Positions 7,788 through 15,734 of a stretch of DNA of 30,767 bases are shown here, piece by piece (position 1 is the first letter of the stretch; each line of letters starts with the position of its first letter). Location: assembly GCA_002363035.1 (NCBI GenBank), contig DEWA01000024.1, forward strand, positions 1 to 30,767. Reading direction: 5' to 3'. The translations under genes were made by a program, and so were the position numbers. The stretch is from Verrucomicrobia bacterium UBA3222. Its GTDB lineage: Bacteria > Verrucomicrobiota > Verrucomicrobiia > Opitutales > UBA9783. Below the pieces are notes generated by a model. It worked only from the letters and a program-made list of their open reading frames with translations. It was not told the DNA's origin and ran no database searches.

Positions 7788-8513
7788 TTATGCCTGCTCT
7801 GTTTTCTCGAACGTATAAAATTCGGGCGTAATTGTAAATTCAATCAATTCACCTTCGATTTCGTTCGGTGAATAAAGGGAACGCAGTTCGACGGGAAACG
7901 TTTGCTCCATCAAAGCGGTGTTCAGGGTGCTGAGAGTATGCCAGTTGGTGCGAACATTCGGGGTCGGAGCGGTGCGAATTTCGAATTCGACCATATTCGG
8001 GTTGTCCATGGAATAGCCGTCTTCGCCGAAACGAAAGTTAATGCCGATCGGTGTTTCCAATGGTAGCAGTTTATCGGTGCACAAACGCGGAAGTTTTTTG
8101 GAAAGTTCGGTGCTCTGTTGTTGCGCCTTCTTGAACGCCGCATCGTTATTTTGCCCGATTTGGTTTCGTTGAGCGATCGGAACGGAAGCATCGAACGGCA
8201 TGCCGAGACCGAGAGTGACGCGCGTTTTTGTTTTGGCTTTGGCATCGGATGCTTCGAAATTCCACGGATTGAAACCGCGAATGCGGTCAAGTAAGTCCGA
8301 TGTCGCCCGCGGTTCCAACTCCAGCAGGTGTTTGATGTGATCGTCGTCGATGCGGTAGTGGTACGCAATCGTCAGTTTTTTTAAGTTCCAATACCAATGA
8401 GAGTAAGTTTTCAGCGGGACGCGTACGGTGGCGAAATTATAGGGTGTTTCGGGGTGAAGCAGGATGGCGTTGCTGACCCCGAGGGCGTTGACGAAAGTGC
8501 GGTACGGTTGCAT
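7788..8513 (-). CDS. Unknown protein, last gene of the phage-derived cluster
   Basis: A 241-aa soluble protein that I do not recognise. It has no signal peptide and no membrane segment. The middle (~85-150) is rich in Lys, Gln and Ala and looks helical; the flanks look like mixed strands (for example NMVEFEIRTAPTPN and GELIEFTITPEFY near the C-terminus). It starts 58 bases after the tail-hub-like gene on the same strand and is the last gene before a ~280-base gap to lspA. Position suggests a tail-tip, adhesion or assembly protein, or a cargo gene. That is inference from position only. Confidence 0.65.
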   Translation of the reverse strand: MQPYRTFVNALGVSNAILLHPETPYNFATVRVPLKTYSHWYWNLKKLTIAYHYRIDDDHIKHLLELEPRATSDLLDRIRGFNPWNFEASDAKAKTKTRVTLGLGMPFDASVPIAQRNQIGQNNDAAFKKAQQQSTELSKKLPRLCTDKLLPLETPIGINFRFGEDGYSMDNPNMVEFEIRTAPTPNVRTNWHTLSTLNTALMEQTFPVELRSLYSPNEIEGELIEFTITPEFYTFEKTEQA

Positions 8514-8571
8514 GGCAGCGTGGTGTTAAAAGGCGTTCATTTGACGAAAAATCGGACGATGAAGCGGAAAT

Positions 8572-10278
8572 TTAAGAGGACGGGATCCAAACGGTCTTCA
8601 GTTCGCCGTTTTCCACAACGGCAAATTCTTTGAGTTTGATTTCGGTTTTTTCCGGCAACGCGGCGGCATTGAGGATCACCTTCTTGTTTTTATCCTTAAT
8701 CGTCAGCTGTTTGCACTGTCCGCGGTCGATCATCGAATTGACCAACGGCGTCATGTGCGGGAAGTACGTTTTGGTGCTTCCGGAGCGTTTGGCGGCAAAG
8801 CGTGCGTTCGTATCTTCCGTGATGGTTCGCATGCGGTGTGTGTGCATCAGCTGGCAAAGGTCATTTGGGCCGAGTTGCTTCGGCGCGCCGAATTTCAGTT
8901 GTACCGTTCCCGAATCCAAAAAGGAGCGTTCTTCCTGCACCGGGAGCCGCAATTTGCGCCATTCGGCGTGACCGTCGGTAAAATTCAGCGTTTGTCCCAT
9001 AAAGGAATTGGATAATTCTTCGCATTCCAGACGCAATTGACCTTCGTAACGCAGGCAGTGCGCGGCGTCGTAGATAATTTTTGCCAAATGCTTCGGCGGT
9101 TCCGTGCCTTCGCTGAGGAAAATTACTTTTCGATAGGTGCGCGAAACGGCATCGGTGGCGCAAAATTTAAGGGAAAACGTTCGGTTTTCGATCGCGCTGT
9201 CGGCGGTTTTGTAACTGACGTCGGCGGTAATCGTTGCATACTCCGCGCGGCATCCCATCCACGGCGCAACGGCTCCTTTGGTCAGTTCATTTTTCAGTTT
9301 CGTCGAACAGCGCACGTTGGAAATTTGAATGTCCTTATCCGCCGTTTGACTCAAACAGGGAAAATGATCCTTCCACCAGGCGACCGAAGCGGTTTCGATG
9401 GGTTTTGTTTCCACATACTGCTCCTGAACGTGCGAATGCGTGCCTTCCAGTTCAATCGTCAGCACCAGTGCATTGAAGCCTTCGCCTGCGTCTTTGTTCG
9501 GGTAGGCGTCCGTCGTAACGGTTTGCCGGGTTTCGCCCGATTGAGAATGTGAATGTTCGTACTTCAGTACGACGGCCTTGATTTGCAAATCGTTCCTCGG
9601 AACCATCGAAAATTGCGAACACTTCGAGAGCGATAAAGCGGTTGTTCCGAGACGATCGGCGCGCGCGATCCGCAACGTCGGTTGCGGCGTTGCGTAGTCG
9701 AACCAAACGACCGCATCGGGCGTCCAGCGCAAAATCTTCATCAATGCTTCGGCGCAACTGCAATCGCGAACGGTTTCGCAGGGAAAGGCGAAATCAAATC
9801 CGACAATATCGCCGCAGGCAATCGGTGCGCCGTGGTTTTGGGCGTAGGTGACAATATCCCGCAGGCATTGCGCGGCGTTCACGGGTTTCCCGTCTTTATC
9901 CTGTCCCAGCAGGCACACGCTGCGCGGAACGATTTCGGTTTTTCCCGTTCCGTCCTTGAAATACTCCCACGGCTGTTGGAACACCAGATGTTCCAGGTAC
10001 CACGCGGGTCCCGAAACACGGCAGGTTGCCAATTCTTGCGTTGCGCCGTAAAAACAGGGGGTTTGCGTGATGCGTCCGCAGAACCAACGTATGTCGTCTT
10101 TGAAAATTTCAATCACGCTCTCGGCGGCGAAGGATTGCGCCGATGAAGTTGTTTGAAACGTCAGTGTGTCGGTTCCCTGATTAAGAACGTGCCGCTCGAC
10201 GTTGAAAATGCCCCATTCGGACAGAGATTTCTTCTGAACGCGCTTATCGGGTGCCTTGCAGGATAAAAACCAAGCCAT
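8572..10278 (-). CDS. Tail-hub-like phage structural protein
   Basis: A 568-aa protein. Residues ~22-65 (a D-T-L-T-F-Q strand, then VIEIFKDDIRWFCGRI) resemble the opening of phage hub proteins of the gpD/gp27 type, where a strand is followed by an 'r-F-x-G-x-I' hairpin. A cysteine-containing middle and a C-terminus rich in short strands follow. No lysozyme or peptidase motif is visible. If the reading is right it caps the distal end of a tail or forms a head-side adaptor. The start is the ATG at 10278, which overlaps the stop of the upstream 68-aa gene by one base (TGATG); the open frame extends further upstream but only over that gene. It is by far the largest protein of the cluster's distal half, and no tape-measure protein precedes it. 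Confidence 0.6.
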   Translation of the reverse strand: MAWFLSCKAPDKRVQKKSLSEWGIFNVERHVLNQGTDTLTFQTTSSAQSFAAESVIEIFKDDIRWFCGRITQTPCFYGATQELATCRVSGPAWYLEHLVFQQPWEYFKDGTGKTEIVPRSVCLLGQDKDGKPVNAAQCLRDIVTYAQNHGAPIACGDIVGFDFAFPCETVRDCSCAEALMKILRWTPDAVVWFDYATPQPTLRIARADRLGTTALSLSKCSQFSMVPRNDLQIKAVVLKYEHSHSQSGETRQTVTTDAYPNKDAGEGFNALVLTIELEGTHSHVQEQYVETKPIETASVAWWKDHFPCLSQTADKDIQISNVRCSTKLKNELTKGAVAPWMGCRAEYATITADVSYKTADSAIENRTFSLKFCATDAVSRTYRKVIFLSEGTEPPKHLAKIIYDAAHCLRYEGQLRLECEELSNSFMGQTLNFTDGHAEWRKLRLPVQEERSFLDSGTVQLKFGAPKQLGPNDLCQLMHTHRMRTITEDTNARFAAKRSGSTKTYFPHMTPLVNSMIDRGQCKQLTIKDKNKKVILNAAALPEKTEIKLKEFAVVENGELKTVWIPSS

Positions 10279-10484
10279 CAGTGTCGCGCCTGTTTCAGCT
10301 GTTCCTCCAATTCCGCAAGCCGGCATTCAAGGTCGGCGATGCGATTGAGTTGCTCGTCGTAAGCGTCCGAGAGTTCGTTGTAGCTTCGGCGATTGCCGAA
10401 GTCGTTATAGTAGTCGGGTGAGGACATCATATTTTTAAACATCGTGTTATTCATAAAATTTCGGGTGTTGGTGTTATCATGCAT
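10278..10484 (-). CDS. Small coiled-coil protein
   Basis: A 68-aa protein with an Asn/Met-rich N-terminus and a C-terminal heptad-like helix, LNRIADLECRLAELEEQLKQ. ATG 10484 overlaps the end of the upstream gene by 8 bases and has GGAAGA ten bases before it. Its stop overlaps the next ATG by one base. Coupling on both sides supports a real gene although it is short. The function is unknown. In phage maps this slot (between tail proteins and hub) is where chaperone or tape-measure genes lie, but this one is far too small to be a normal tape measure. Confidence 0.6.
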   Translation of the reverse strand: MHDNTNTRNFMNNTMFKNMMSSPDYYNDFGNRRSYNELSDAYDEQLNRIADLECRLAELEEQLKQARH

Positions 10485-10887
10485 TGACGTGCAGTCTTCC
10501 GCCGTAGATTTCATACGTCGTATAAGAAGCATTGCCTTTGTAATGCGTTTGAACGGATGCCAGGGTGGCGGATTCCAATGTGAGCGTCCGCACGCGCGAA
10601 CCTTCCGATTGAATGAGAACTTCGCCGTGCGCGTGTGCGATTTCGCTCGCATGCACAAGCATGTGTTCCATCGCCGCCGATTGGTCGTTGTGCAACCGTC
10701 CGACTTCAAAAACAAGCCGAACCTGCAGATTGCCGCGGTCGTAGGTCTGAACGGAAGCCGCGCGCACGGCTTTAACGGATTGCAATGTGCGTTCCGCCGT
10801 TACGGATATGTGCGTCGGTTCTTCGTTCACTGCGGTTCCGCCCGCCAAAACGTAGGATTTTTGGTCTGTTTTAAGCGTAATTTTCAT
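10477..10887 (-). CDS. Small structural protein of the phage-derived cluster (tail-type, tentative)
   Basis: A 136-aa soluble protein with alternating-strand character throughout. Two similar-looking segments, VKAVRAASVQTYDRGNLQVR and the later L-A-S-V-Q-T-H-Y-K-G-N-A stretch, both contain a VQT-Y-(R/K)-G-N core, hinting at an internal repeat. I cannot name the family. It lies after the gp37-like gene with an ATGA overlap (10884-10887), the place where siphovirus-like phages encode a tail tube or tail-completion protein. That assignment is positional inference. Confidence 0.6.
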   Translation of the reverse strand: MKITLKTDQKSYVLAGGTAVNEEPTHISVTAERTLQSVKAVRAASVQTYDRGNLQVRLVFEVGRLHNDQSAAMEHMLVHASEIAHAHGEVLIQSEGSRVRTLTLESATLASVQTHYKGNASYTTYEIYGGRLHVNA

Positions 10888-11333
10888 ACATTCGAAACGT
10901 TAAAATCGGAAGTTACAAAATGCAGTTGCAACGCGGTGCCGTTCGTCCAATCAAGCCGCGTCCACGGTTCTTTTTCGGTCAAAACAAAGCGCCCGTTCCA
11001 GAGATTATCGACAATCAGCGGCTTTTCGGTAACCCAAAAGCTTATTCGCTCCGCCCAATCGATAAACGCGGAGGCTTCGTCGTATCGCAACGATTGCGCC
11101 AGCGTGAGATTGAGCGACAACGTTCCCCAGCAGGACGATGCCAACCCGAGCGTTTGCAACGGAAACGGCAACGAAACGAACAGCAGGAACGGTTGCGTTT
11201 GCGCAACCTTTAAGGCGATCAGTTCGTCGACGGAAAAGGCGTCGCTTGCAACAACGGTCATCGCGTTTTTAAGCTCCGATGCTTTGAGGGTTTCAATCAG
11301 CTTGGTTTGAATGCTTCGTAAAATCGGTTTCAT
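10884..11333 (-). CDS. Phage head-tail/tail-terminator protein (Mu gp37-like, tentative)
   Basis: A 149-aa protein of the size and position of Mu gp37-type or tail-terminator proteins. It begins with a helix (RSIQTKLIETLKASEL), followed by alternating strands such as QPFLLFVSLPFP. In phages this gene adjoins the gp36-like connector gene, as here. No single motif is diagnostic, so the call rests on size, order and general pattern. Its stop overlaps the next gene's ATG by four bases (ATGA). Confidence 0.5.
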   Translation of the reverse strand: MKPILRSIQTKLIETLKASELKNAMTVVASDAFSVDELIALKVAQTQPFLLFVSLPFPLQTLGLASSCWGTLSLNLTLAQSLRYDEASAFIDWAERISFWVTEKPLIVDNLWNGRFVLTEKEPWTRLDWTNGTALQLHFVTSDFNVSNV

Positions 11334-11360
11334 GATTGTTCTTTCAACGGAAGCGGGACA

Positions 11361-11804
11361 TTAAAATCCTTTCAGTGTCGATTGGCGCGCGTCGCGTCTG
11401 CGGTAATGCACCGCTTCGATGCGCGGGTCGGTGACTTTCGGGTTTGATTGTTTCTCCCACATCGCTGCCAGGTCATCGAGCGTTTTGCGTGCCTGCTGTG
11501 CGTTGCGGATTTGGTCGTCCGACAATTTCAGATCAGGCAAACGCGATTGCAGAGCTTCGATTATCAAGTGGCATGCGGCGGTTTTGCATGCCGTCGGAAG
11601 GTGATTGAGAGCCGTCGGGTTCGGATGAAACTTTTGCGGTACGCGATTTTGAATGTACGCGCAAATATCGTTTATAACGGCATCGATGTGCTTCGGATCG
11701 CCTTTTTCGCGGAAGTTATTTACAACCGACAGTTGGTCTTGAATGAGGTAATCCGAAATATGTTTGGCTTCGAGAAGTGTCCAGGGAATGGAGATAACGG
11801 GCAT
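11361..11804 (-). CDS. Phage head-tail connector (Mu gp36-like, DUF1320-type)
   Basis: A 147-aa, mostly helical protein. Its features fit gp36/DUF1320-type connectors: an early segment with several Asp/Lys positions (KHIDAVINDICAYIQNRV), a central helix CKTAACHLIIEALQSRLP, and a C-terminal part starting with a QQARKTLDDLAAMW helix. It lies directly after the major capsid gene, as expected. The assignment comes from family knowledge of Mu-type head gene order and overall pattern, not from a search. No strong Shine-Dalgarno sequence precedes the ATG. Confidence 0.6.
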   Translation of the reverse strand: MPVISIPWTLLEAKHISDYLIQDQLSVVNNFREKGDPKHIDAVINDICAYIQNRVPQKFHPNPTALNHLPTACKTAACHLIIEALQSRLPDLKLSDDQIRNAQQARKTLDDLAAMWEKQSNPKVTDPRIEAVHYRRRDARQSTLKGF

Positions 11805-11874
11805 TGGAAAAAATGTTTAAGGGTTGATGAAGGTTGTGAGAGAGGGCGCGGAGCCCTCCCTCAATGTGTTTGTG

Positions 11875-12813
11875 TTACGCGCCTTTGACTTTGATTTGCA
11901 GGATGTTGGTAGCGGACGTAACGACGATATTGCTGTAATGTTCGACGGTAATATCGGTGTACTTGGTGTGCGGTTCGACGTAGACGCGGAACAGGTGACC
12001 GTCGTCGAACGGCGTCACAAAGCGTTTAACGGCGGACGGTTCGTCTTTTAACAGTCCGTTTTGGGCGTAGAACGCGAAGATTTCGTCACCTTCCAATTCT
12101 TTGCCTTGCAGACCTAAATGCACCTGTTTGATCAGTTGCACGTTTTCGACAAGCAGTTTTTCTGCCAATGCTTCGCGCGACAATTCCGCCGATATGTGAG
12201 CACCGGCGTTATCCTGCGCCGCATAGCAGTCCTGCCGGAGGTACCATGCGCCTTCGCTGAACAACAGACGGTTCGGCGAAAATCCGTAGTCGGAGCGCGC
12301 CGTCAGGATTGCGTTGCGTATATCCGCGTCCGGTTGCGCTTTTTCGCCCGCCCAGGCTTCCGGTTCGACGATTTGCTTTTTGGCTTTCTTCTGAGCCGCT
12401 TTGATGGTTTCGACGAATGCCTTAATCGTGCGACGGTATTCGTTGCAACAAAGACGGTTTTTGAGCGCATAAACATAACGCGCTTCCCAATCGCCGCCGG
12501 CAATGTCGTCGGTGTCCACGCGAACCGTGAGACCTTTGTTAAATGTTTTCGCCTGGATCGTTTCGCCGTTGAAATCGATGTGCTTGAAACTGCTGCCGAC
12601 GGTGCGAATGTCGTCGTTCTCCGAGTAAAACGTATCGTTGTCGGCGATCTTTTTGTACTCAAAGCGACGCGCGACGAACACGATCGGTGCGGCGAAATTC
12701 AACGCCTTTTCGATGTCTTCGTTGCCCTGCGACGTATTGGCGAATTGCGTCAGTTCAGACGAGTAGTAATTTTGATTGAATTGGGTTTCGTTTGCTTGTG
12801 TTTCGGTTGCCAT
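11875..12813 (-). CDS. Major capsid protein (candidate, Mu gpT-type position)
   Basis: A 312-aa protein following protease and decoration genes, the slot of the major capsid protein. Capsid-like features include an N-terminal arm, a central helix (KAFVETIKAAQKKAKKQ), a long C-terminal region starting RNAILTARSDYGFSPNRLLF, and a terminal beta segment with VEPHTKYTDITVEHYSNIV. The 'IFAFYAQNG ... V-E-P-H-T-K-Y' ending resembles many HK97-fold capsids. The protein is soluble and lacks cysteine clusters. ATG 12813 is preceded by CCCCATCCTCTT and no Shine-Dalgarno sequence. If particles form, this would be the most abundant protein in them. Confidence 0.65.
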   Translation of the reverse strand: MATETQANETQFNQNYYSSELTQFANTSQGNEDIEKALNFAAPIVFVARRFEYKKIADNDTFYSENDDIRTVGSSFKHIDFNGETIQAKTFNKGLTVRVDTDDIAGGDWEARYVYALKNRLCCNEYRRTIKAFVETIKAAQKKAKKQIVEPEAWAGEKAQPDADIRNAILTARSDYGFSPNRLLFSEGAWYLRQDCYAAQDNAGAHISAELSREALAEKLLVENVQLIKQVHLGLQGKELEGDEIFAFYAQNGLLKDEPSAVKRFVTPFDDGHLFRVYVEPHTKYTDITVEHYSNIVVTSATNILQIKVKGA

Positions 12814-12825
12814 AAGAGGATGGGG

Positions 12826-13245
12826 TTATTTGAGGTTGTACGGGAGGGTGGTGAGGGCTTCGATGCGATCGTCTTTCCCGCCACTCGAAAGTGCCAAACC
12901 GACGATGTTGTTGCCGTCCGATTTTTTGGCGAAGCCGTCTTTGGTAAAGCTGATGAATTCACCGGCTTTGACGGCATCCGCCATGAGAATGCGCGCCGTT
13001 TGACCGTTGTTGGACAGCGGCTGAACGGATACGTAGGTTTTGTCGTCCGAAGCGGTCGTGTCGCGCAGGGCGATCCCCCAGGGAATGCTCTTTTCGGAAC
13101 ACGGCACGACGAACTGCTCGTCATTGTCAAAGCTGACCAGCATGCCGGCTCGAACCGCGCTTCCCGGTTTGAGGCGCTTGGTGAGAGCGCCCTCGAAAAA
13201 GCCAACGGCATTTGCGTTGGACATGATTTTACGATGTGTACTCAT
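12826..13245 (-). CDS. Capsid decoration or stabilisation protein (tentative)
   Basis: A 139-aa protein with small-barrel character: paired strands around GSAVRAGMLVSF, then GIALRDTTASDDKTYVSV, KAGEFISF and GLALSSGGKDD. The pattern 'R-A-G-M-L-V ... G-I-A-L-R' followed by 'K-A-G-E-F-I ... G-L-A-L' is typical of phage decoration proteins of the DUF2190/gpD kind. It sits between the protease and the major capsid genes, as in many phages. The ATG follows a T- and C-rich leader with no Shine-Dalgarno sequence. The function is inferred from order and pattern. Confidence 0.55.
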   Translation of the reverse strand: MSTHRKIMSNANAVGFFEGALTKRLKPGSAVRAGMLVSFDNDEQFVVPCSEKSIPWGIALRDTTASDDKTYVSVQPLSNNGQTARILMADAVKAGEFISFTKDGFAKKSDGNNIVGLALSSGGKDDRIEALTTLPYNLK

Positions 13246-13277
13246 AGGTTAAAAAAAGGTTAAGAAAGTTGTTAAAT

Positions 13278-14237
13278 TTACGAATGTTCCGTCACCGTCA
13301 TCGGTTTTAACGATCGCGGTACGAAATTGCTGCGGTTCGGACGAGCGATCGGCGGTTCGGAATGTTCGCCTTCCGTTGCATTCGGACGATTGTTTGCAAA
13401 AACCGACGTTGTTTGATGAAGCAGTACATTCCAAGCCTCGGGATAACTTTCGCCCGTCGCTTTCATGCGCGCCCGAACCGCCTGTCCGAACTGCAGAATG
13501 CGTCGTTTTTCTTCGCGCGTTTGTGCACCGTGTAAATCCGAGGAAAGTGGTGTTCGGTGACCCGAGAAAGTGCCTTCATCGGATGATAAGGGCAGGGTAG
13601 GGCGTTGTGTGTCGACGGCCGGTGTCGTCGGTTCGCTTTTTTTGAAAAACGCCCGACGGATGCGTTCGATGAACGTTGCAAATCCCTTGTGAAGTCCGCC
13701 GTCGGGACGAACGCCGCCTGTTTTCGCGTGCGACGCTTTGGGCGAAATCTGCCGTTTCTTCAAAAATCGCAGGAGGGTGCGAAGTCCGAAGTTTTTTTTC
13801 GGCAACGCATTGAACACAATCGGTCGAACGGGTAAATTCGGGTGTTGTGTCAGACCGACGGAAAGGAGACGTTCGGGATGATAAGCGGTTTGATGCTCCG
13901 TTTTGCAAAGCACCCAGCGCGGTGACAGGTATTGTCCTGGCGATTTAGACAGAAAGGAGCGACCGTCCTTTGTGAATTTCACAAACACCCACAGACCGTC
14001 TTTATCGGCACGCAAATTTTTCACATAGCCGTAAATGCGCGGATCCGAATGTTCGCTCTTAAACAGCGGATCGTCGGGGTGCCCGAGATAGACGGGGATT
14101 TTTTTCAGCCCGAGACGGAACCGCCACGTGCGTGTTTTCCGAATGCAACGTTGCGCGTCGGCGGACGAGATGCTTTGCAGACCCTCGGGATGTTCGAAGG
14201 TGCCGTAGGGCGATAAATGAAGTTTGAAAGTTTTCAT
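13278..14237 (-). CDS. Prohead protease/scaffold, Mu gpI-like
   Basis: A 319-aa protein that resembles the Mu-like prophage protein I family, a protease-scaffold that matures the capsid. The N-terminal part holds HPDDP (53-57), YGYVKNL, DGLWVFVKFT, YLSP (103-106) and SVGLTQHPNLP (126-136), in family order. The C-terminal half (from ~150) is Pro/Ser/Arg-rich and low in complexity, with a helix RRILQFGQAVRARMKATGESYP near residue 270 that would suit a scaffold tail. It lies between the portal and the decoration and capsid genes, the normal order. The active residues cannot be assigned with certainty. Confidence in the family is good because several motifs agree. Confidence 0.8.
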   Translation of the reverse strand: MKTFKLHLSPYGTFEHPEGLQSISSADAQRCIRKTRTWRFRLGLKKIPVYLGHPDDPLFKSEHSDPRIYGYVKNLRADKDGLWVFVKFTKDGRSFLSKSPGQYLSPRWVLCKTEHQTAYHPERLLSVGLTQHPNLPVRPIVFNALPKKNFGLRTLLRFLKKRQISPKASHAKTGGVRPDGGLHKGFATFIERIRRAFFKKSEPTTPAVDTQRPTLPLSSDEGTFSGHRTPLSSDLHGAQTREEKRRILQFGQAVRARMKATGESYPEAWNVLLHQTTSVFANNRPNATEGEHSEPPIARPNRSNFVPRSLKPMTVTEHS

Positions 14238-14254
14238 GGATGTTTGGTTTTTGA

Positions 14255-15451
14255 TTACTTTTGAACGGTATCGTTTTTATCCGTCGGCGGATTGATGCCG
14301 AAGTGTTCGCGAATGTCGTTGAGGCTCAGTTGTACGCCCATGTCCCACAGCGTTTTCAAAATCGCCAGGTCGTTGTTGAGGTTTTTGTTTGGCGAAGGTT
14401 TCAGGTGAAAGTAGGCTTTCGGAAATTCGATCTTTTCCAGATGCCTCAAAACAGCCCGATCGACCTGTTCATTGAGCGTATCGGAAATCATTTGCGCATC
14501 GTCTTCCTCCAACAGATCGCGTTCGTTGCGCTGTTGCGTAACGCCGACAGCATTTTCGCGCCCAAGCGTCGTCAAATCCGAGCCGCGCCAAAGTGCCGCC
14601 ATAGCGCGATCCATGCGCTCCACCAACTTCGGATACGGCAATTCGCCTTTTCCGGAAATATCAATCGCCTGAATATCCGTTCCGGCAGACATCAATGCGT
14701 GAAATTCCGCACCGAAATTCTGCACCGCTTCGCGTGCAATTTCCCATTCGGCGGAACCGGGACGCGCCTGCGTGATGCCTTTGACGCCCGGCATGCCGTT
14801 GCGCTCGCAATAAATCAGCCAGTCGCGCAAGGGCAGATGTTTGAACAGGTAAGCGATGGAGCAGGATTCCATCAGTCCGTCGCCCGTGGTGATGAGCCAT
14901 TCGTCCGAAGACAAAGGAATATCTTTATTGCCTTTGTCGCCGACGAAATGCAATCGCCCGTCTTTATTTTCGAAGAAAAACAGCGGTACGAAGCGAAATT
15001 CCGCCGTTAATAATGACTGTCCGTCCTTTTGAAAGGGCTTGAAGACCACCTCGTGTACCGCATAACGCTTCCCGACGGCATCCATCATTTGGCGGATGAG
15101 CAACGGCAGACCGCCGCGTTCGTTCTCGTCGTAGGCGTTGATGCAGGAAAGGTGATTGTAGAACTGCTCCAAAATCTCCTTTTGTCGCGCGGCTTCTTCG
15201 GAATTATCCAGCGTGAGAATTTCCCAATCGAGGCGCGAAATCGACTTCTTGCGTTTTGAAATCACGCCCTGGAGCAGGTCGTCGCGGCGTTCGATGGCGT
15301 CCCAAACAAGGGCGGCCGGTCGCAGTTTGCCCGCGTGGAAATCGTCTAAAATGCGCGCCAGCGATGTCGGCGTCAACGAACGAATGGGGTTCCAGTTCAG
15401 CCGCGCGAGGCTGTCGCGACGCAACGGTGTTACGTAGGTATTGGTCTTCAT
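14255..15451 (-). CDS. Phage portal protein, Mu gp29 (DUF935) type
   Basis: A 398-aa portal subunit. Portals form a ring at one capsid vertex through which DNA enters and leaves. The N-terminus has LTPTSLARILDDFHAGKLRP, then IERRDDLLQGVISKRKKSIS (the 'D-x-x-I-x-x-x-x-x-x-R-K' region), and a C-terminal LWDMGVQLSLNDIREHFGI before NPP. These are DUF935-like features. Mu gp29 is longer, so this is a shorter form. ATG 15451 overlaps the stop of the preceding small ORF by four bases (ATGA). The open frame extends upstream, but that part reads as a low-complexity Arg/Ser stretch and overlaps the small ORF. Confidence 0.8.
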   Translation of the reverse strand: MKTNTYVTPLRRDSLARLNWNPIRSLTPTSLARILDDFHAGKLRPAALVWDAIERRDDLLQGVISKRKKSISRLDWEILTLDNSEEAARQKEILEQFYNHLSCINAYDENERGGLPLLIRQMMDAVGKRYAVHEVVFKPFQKDGQSLLTAEFRFVPLFFFENKDGRLHFVGDKGNKDIPLSSDEWLITTGDGLMESCSIAYLFKHLPLRDWLIYCERNGMPGVKGITQARPGSAEWEIAREAVQNFGAEFHALMSAGTDIQAIDISGKGELPYPKLVERMDRAMAALWRGSDLTTLGRENAVGVTQQRNERDLLEEDDAQMISDTLNEQVDRAVLRHLEKIEFPKAYFHLKPSPNKNLNNDLAILKTLWDMGVQLSLNDIREHFGINPPTDKNDTVQK

Positions 15452-15720
15452 GACAAAACGGAGAAAAAGCGGTTGTGAACGGTGGCGGGAACGAAGGCGT
15501 TCGCGCATAATGCGTTGCCGACGTTCGACGGATGTTGACTGCTGCGACGTTTTCGCGGCGGCGGTGTTTGAAACTCGGGTGTATTCATAAGATTTAAAGG
15601 ATCGAAAAACGCGGGTACCTTCATAAGACGGGAGGTTTTTTCGGGAAAACAATTTCCGTGGTCGAATTCTCCGCCGAGGCGGTTTGCGACTTCGAATGTT
15701 TCGTTTTTGTACGTATTCAT
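15448..15720 (-). CDS. Small basic protein between terminase and portal
   Basis: A 90-aa ORF, rich in Pro, Arg, Asn and Phe, with TPPPRKRRSS around residue 52. It is unrecognised. Its stop overlaps the portal ATG by four bases (ATGA), and it begins 14 bases after the terminase stop, so it fills the gap exactly. Shorter starts at 15624 or 15588 are possible. No Shine-Dalgarno sequence is clear for any of them. Translation coupling argues for a real gene; composition alone does not. Confidence 0.45.
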   Translation of the reverse strand: MNTYKNETFEVANRLGGEFDHGNCFPEKTSRLMKVPAFFDPLNLMNTPEFQTPPPRKRRSSQHPSNVGNALCANAFVPATVHNRFFSVLS

Positions 15721-15734
15721 GATGTCAAAGGTGT

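Noticed and set aside
10444..11310. Plus-strand open frame of 288 codons
   Set aside because: Antisense shadow of three consecutive phage-derived genes that overlap by ATGA and similar junctions.
12118..13263. Long plus-strand open frame of 381 codons opposite the capsid and decoration genes
   Set aside because: It is antisense to two coherent genes in a coupled cluster, is unusually rich in Arg, Val and Phe, and matches no family. GC-rich codon use gives such open antisense frames.
14261..15010. Plus-strand open frame of 249 codons opposite the portal gene
   Set aside because: The portal reading has family motifs; this frame has none.
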